Origin: Gemmatimonadota bacterium
GTDB taxonomy: Bacteria; Gemmatimonadota; Gemmatimonadetes; Gemmatimonadales; GWC2-71-9
DNA length: 7,619 bases
Assembly: GCA_025360265.1 (NCBI GenBank)
Contig: JANYCP010000020.1
Coordinates: 1-7,619 of the forward strand
Reading direction: 5' to 3'
In this document: piece by piece, positions 6,136-7,619 of the stretch
Position numbering within the stretch: position 1 is the stretch's first letter
How the letters are laid out: each line of letters opens with the position of its first letter
Program-made: the position numbers and the translations under genes
The notes under the pieces: generated by a model
What the model was told of the DNA's origin: nothing
Seen by the model: only the letters and a program-made list of their open reading frames with translations
Databases searched by the model: none

Positions 6136-7619
6136 CGACCGAGACGTTCTCGCCACAGCCGTTGGTGTACTTCTTCGGACAGGGACGCGCCGACGGTACG
6201 TCCGCCATGAAGGACATTCTCGGCGGGAAGGGCGCCGGCCTCGCCGAGATGACGAATCTCGGAATCGCCGTGCCGCCGGGATTCACCATCTCGGCGACCG
6301 TGTGCCATACCTATCTCGAAACGCGCGGCTTTCCGCCGCGGATGCGCGCACAGGTCGAGCGGGCACTCGAGCGCCTTGAGGCGGCAAGTGGCAAGGAATT
6401 CGGTGGTGATGAAATGCCACTCCTGGTTTCGGTTCGCAGCGGCGCCGCAGTGTCGATGCCCGGAATGATGGAGACGATCCTCAACCTCGGCCTCAACGAC
6501 AAGACGGTGGAAGGACTGGCGACGCGAAGTGGCAACCCGGCATTCGCGTGGGACTGCTACCGCCGCTTCCTCCAGATGTACGCCGCGGTGGTGTTCGATC
6601 TTCCCAAGGCGCCATTCGATGCGATCCTGGAGGAAGCACGTCACGCACACGGTGCGGCACGCGACATCGATCTCCCGGTCCCGACACTCAGAGCAGTCGT
6701 GGCGCGCTTCAAGGCGCACGTCACCGAGCAGATTCATCGCCCCTTCCCCGAAGATCCGATGGAGCAGCTCTGGGGCGCGATTGCCGCGGTGTTCGAGAGC
6801 TGGAACACCCGCCGTGCGATTGACTATCGTCGCCTGCATGAGATTCCCGACGACATGGGAACGGCCGTGAGCATTGTCACGATGGTGTATGGCAATCTCG
6901 GCGACACATCAGGCACCGGCGTGGCCTTCTCCCGCAATCCGTCGACTGGCGAACGGATGCTGTTTGGCGAGTTTCTGTCGAATGCACAAGGCGAGGATGT
7001 CGTGTCCGGTGCACGTACACCGGAGCCAATCACCGCGCTGCGCGACAAGATGCCGAGCGTATATCAGGAAATGGAACGAATGGCGCGGACGCTCGAGCGG
7101 CATTTCCGCGATGTCCAGGACATGGAATTCACGATCGAGGATGGCCGTCTGTACATGCTGCAGACCCGACGGGCGCAGCGGACGGGTCAGGCAGCCTTTC
7201 GCATCGCATGTGACATGGTGGACGAGGAAGCGATCAGTGAAGAAGAAGCGGTCGCCCGCATTCCGCCCCAGGCGCTCGAGCAACTGCTGCATCCCACCAT
7301 TGATCCAAGCGAGCGGCTCGACAAGTTGACGACAGGGCTACCAGCGTCTCCCGGAGCGGCTTCTGGCGTTGTTGTATTCACCGCCGATGCAGCAGAGAGC
7401 GCAGCGAAAGCAGGAGAAGCGGTCATCCTGGTGCGACGAGAGACCTCTCCTGAAGATTTCCATGGCATGGTAGCGGCAAAGGCAATCCTGACTGCGCGCG
7501 GTGGCATGACCTCGCACGCTGCGGTCGTGGCGCGCGGCATGGGGAAGCCGTGCGTGGCTGGCGCACAGGACCTCGAGGTCGACGAAGCAGCGGGGATCAT
7601 CCGCGCGAATGGCAAGGAA
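6132..7619 (+). CDS. ppdK: pyruvate, phosphate dikinase, N-terminal 496 residues (cut by window edge)
   Basis: PPDK reversibly converts pyruvate, ATP and Pi to PEP, AMP and PPi through phosphohistidine transfer. The open frame runs from ATG 6132 to the last base without a stop. It covers the nucleotide-binding half and most of the swivelling phosphohistidine domain; the PEP/pyruvate TIM barrel should lie beyond the window, since full proteins have about 880-900 residues. Visible motifs are LGGKGAGLAEMTNLGIAVPPGF (30-51), LVSVRSGAAVSMPGMMETILNLGLND (98-123), GTAVSIVTMVYGN (243-255) and SGTGVAFSRNPSTGE (260-274). NAQGEDVVSGARTP (284-297), QDMEFTIEDGRLYMLQTRRAQRTG (329-352) and GGMTSHAAVVARGMGKPCV (457-475) follow. 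His462 is the expected phosphorylated histidine, with Thr460 two residues before it at the site known to be phosphorylated by PPDK regulatory proteins. The N-G-D-x-S-G-T-G-V-A-F-x-R region and the T-R-R-A-Q-R-T-G segment separate it from PEP synthase. It overlaps the purF stop as ATGA and has a weak Shine-Dalgarno, suggesting coupled translation. Confidence 0.96.
   Translation, partial: MTTETFSPQPLVYFFGQGRADGTSAMKDILGGKGAGLAEMTNLGIAVPPGFTISATVCHTYLETRGFPPRMRAQVERALERLEAASGKEFGGDEMPLLVSVRSGAAVSMPGMMETILNLGLNDKTVEGLATRSGNPAFAWDCYRRFLQMYAAVVFDLPKAPFDAILEEARHAHGAARDIDLPVPTLRAVVARFKAHVTEQIHRPFPEDPMEQLWGAIAAVFESWNTRRAIDYRRLHEIPDDMGTAVSIVTMVYGNLGDTSGTGVAFSRNPSTGERMLFGEFLSNAQGEDVVSGARTPEPITALRDKMPSVYQEMERMARTLERHFRDVQDMEFTIEDGRLYMLQTRRAQRTGQAAFRIACDMVDEEAISEEEAVARIPPQALEQLLHPTIDPSERLDKLTTGLPASPGAASGVVVFTADAAESAAKAGEAVILVRRETSPEDFHGMVAAKAILTARGGMTSHAAVVARGMGKPCVAGAQDLEVDEAAGIIRANGKE

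Noticed and set aside
6063..6839. 258-codon open frame on the - strand opposite the end of purF and the start of ppdK
   Set aside because: The + strand here encodes well-conserved PurF and PPDK motifs, and the antisense product is rich in Arg/His with no recognisable domain.
7320..7480. Stretch of ppdK with more A/T-ending and GCA codons than its surroundings
   Set aside because: The shift is mild, the reading frame is continuous, and the region is the linker and start of the phosphohistidine domain. There are no repeats or boundaries suggesting transfer.

Overview
This window is a compact, one-directional stretch of bacterial housekeeping genes. All seven recognisable genes lie on the + strand and leave almost no non-coding DNA. 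In order they are psd and pssA (phosphatidylethanolamine synthesis), purS, purQ, purL and purF (steps 1 and 4 of de novo purine synthesis), and the first 496 codons of ppdK (pyruvate, phosphate dikinase), which runs off the right edge. A ten-codon tail of an unrecognised upstream gene occupies the first 32 bases.

The DNA is GC-rich (clearly above 60% by eye), with strong G/C preference at third codon positions. The protein types are a short single-domain Psd, a membrane CDP-alcohol-transferase PssA, the three-subunit PurS/PurQ/PurL FGAM synthase, and an Fe-S-type PurF. Together these exclude an enterobacterium, which would have PLD-type PssA, fused PurL and cluster-less PurF. A free-living Gram-negative-like bacterium is likely. 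Gemmatimonadota is my best guess from overall flavour, but the sequence does not prove it.

Layout: bases 1-1503 make phosphatidylserine and decarboxylate it to phosphatidylethanolamine. Bases 1500-4737 encode the amidotransferase complex that converts FGAR to FGAM. Bases 4741-6135 encode PurF, which commits PRPP to purines. Bases 6132-7619 begin PPDK, which interconverts pyruvate, ATP and Pi with PEP, AMP and PPi. Junctions are ATGA 4-bp overlaps (pssA/purS, purS/purQ, purQ/purL, purF/ppdK), a 10-bp overlap (psd/pssA), or a 3-bp gap (purL/purF). This strongly suggests one polycistronic, translationally coupled unit. There is no space for a separate promoter-leader, riboswitch or terminator between genes.

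I found no mobile element, CRISPR array, RNA gene or novel system. The points worth a second look are the coupling of lipid, purine and PEP/pyruvate genes, a cluster-type PurF that cannot carry a propeptide, one substitution next to a conserved PurF glutamine-site residue, and a 12-bp perfect palindrome just before ppdK.
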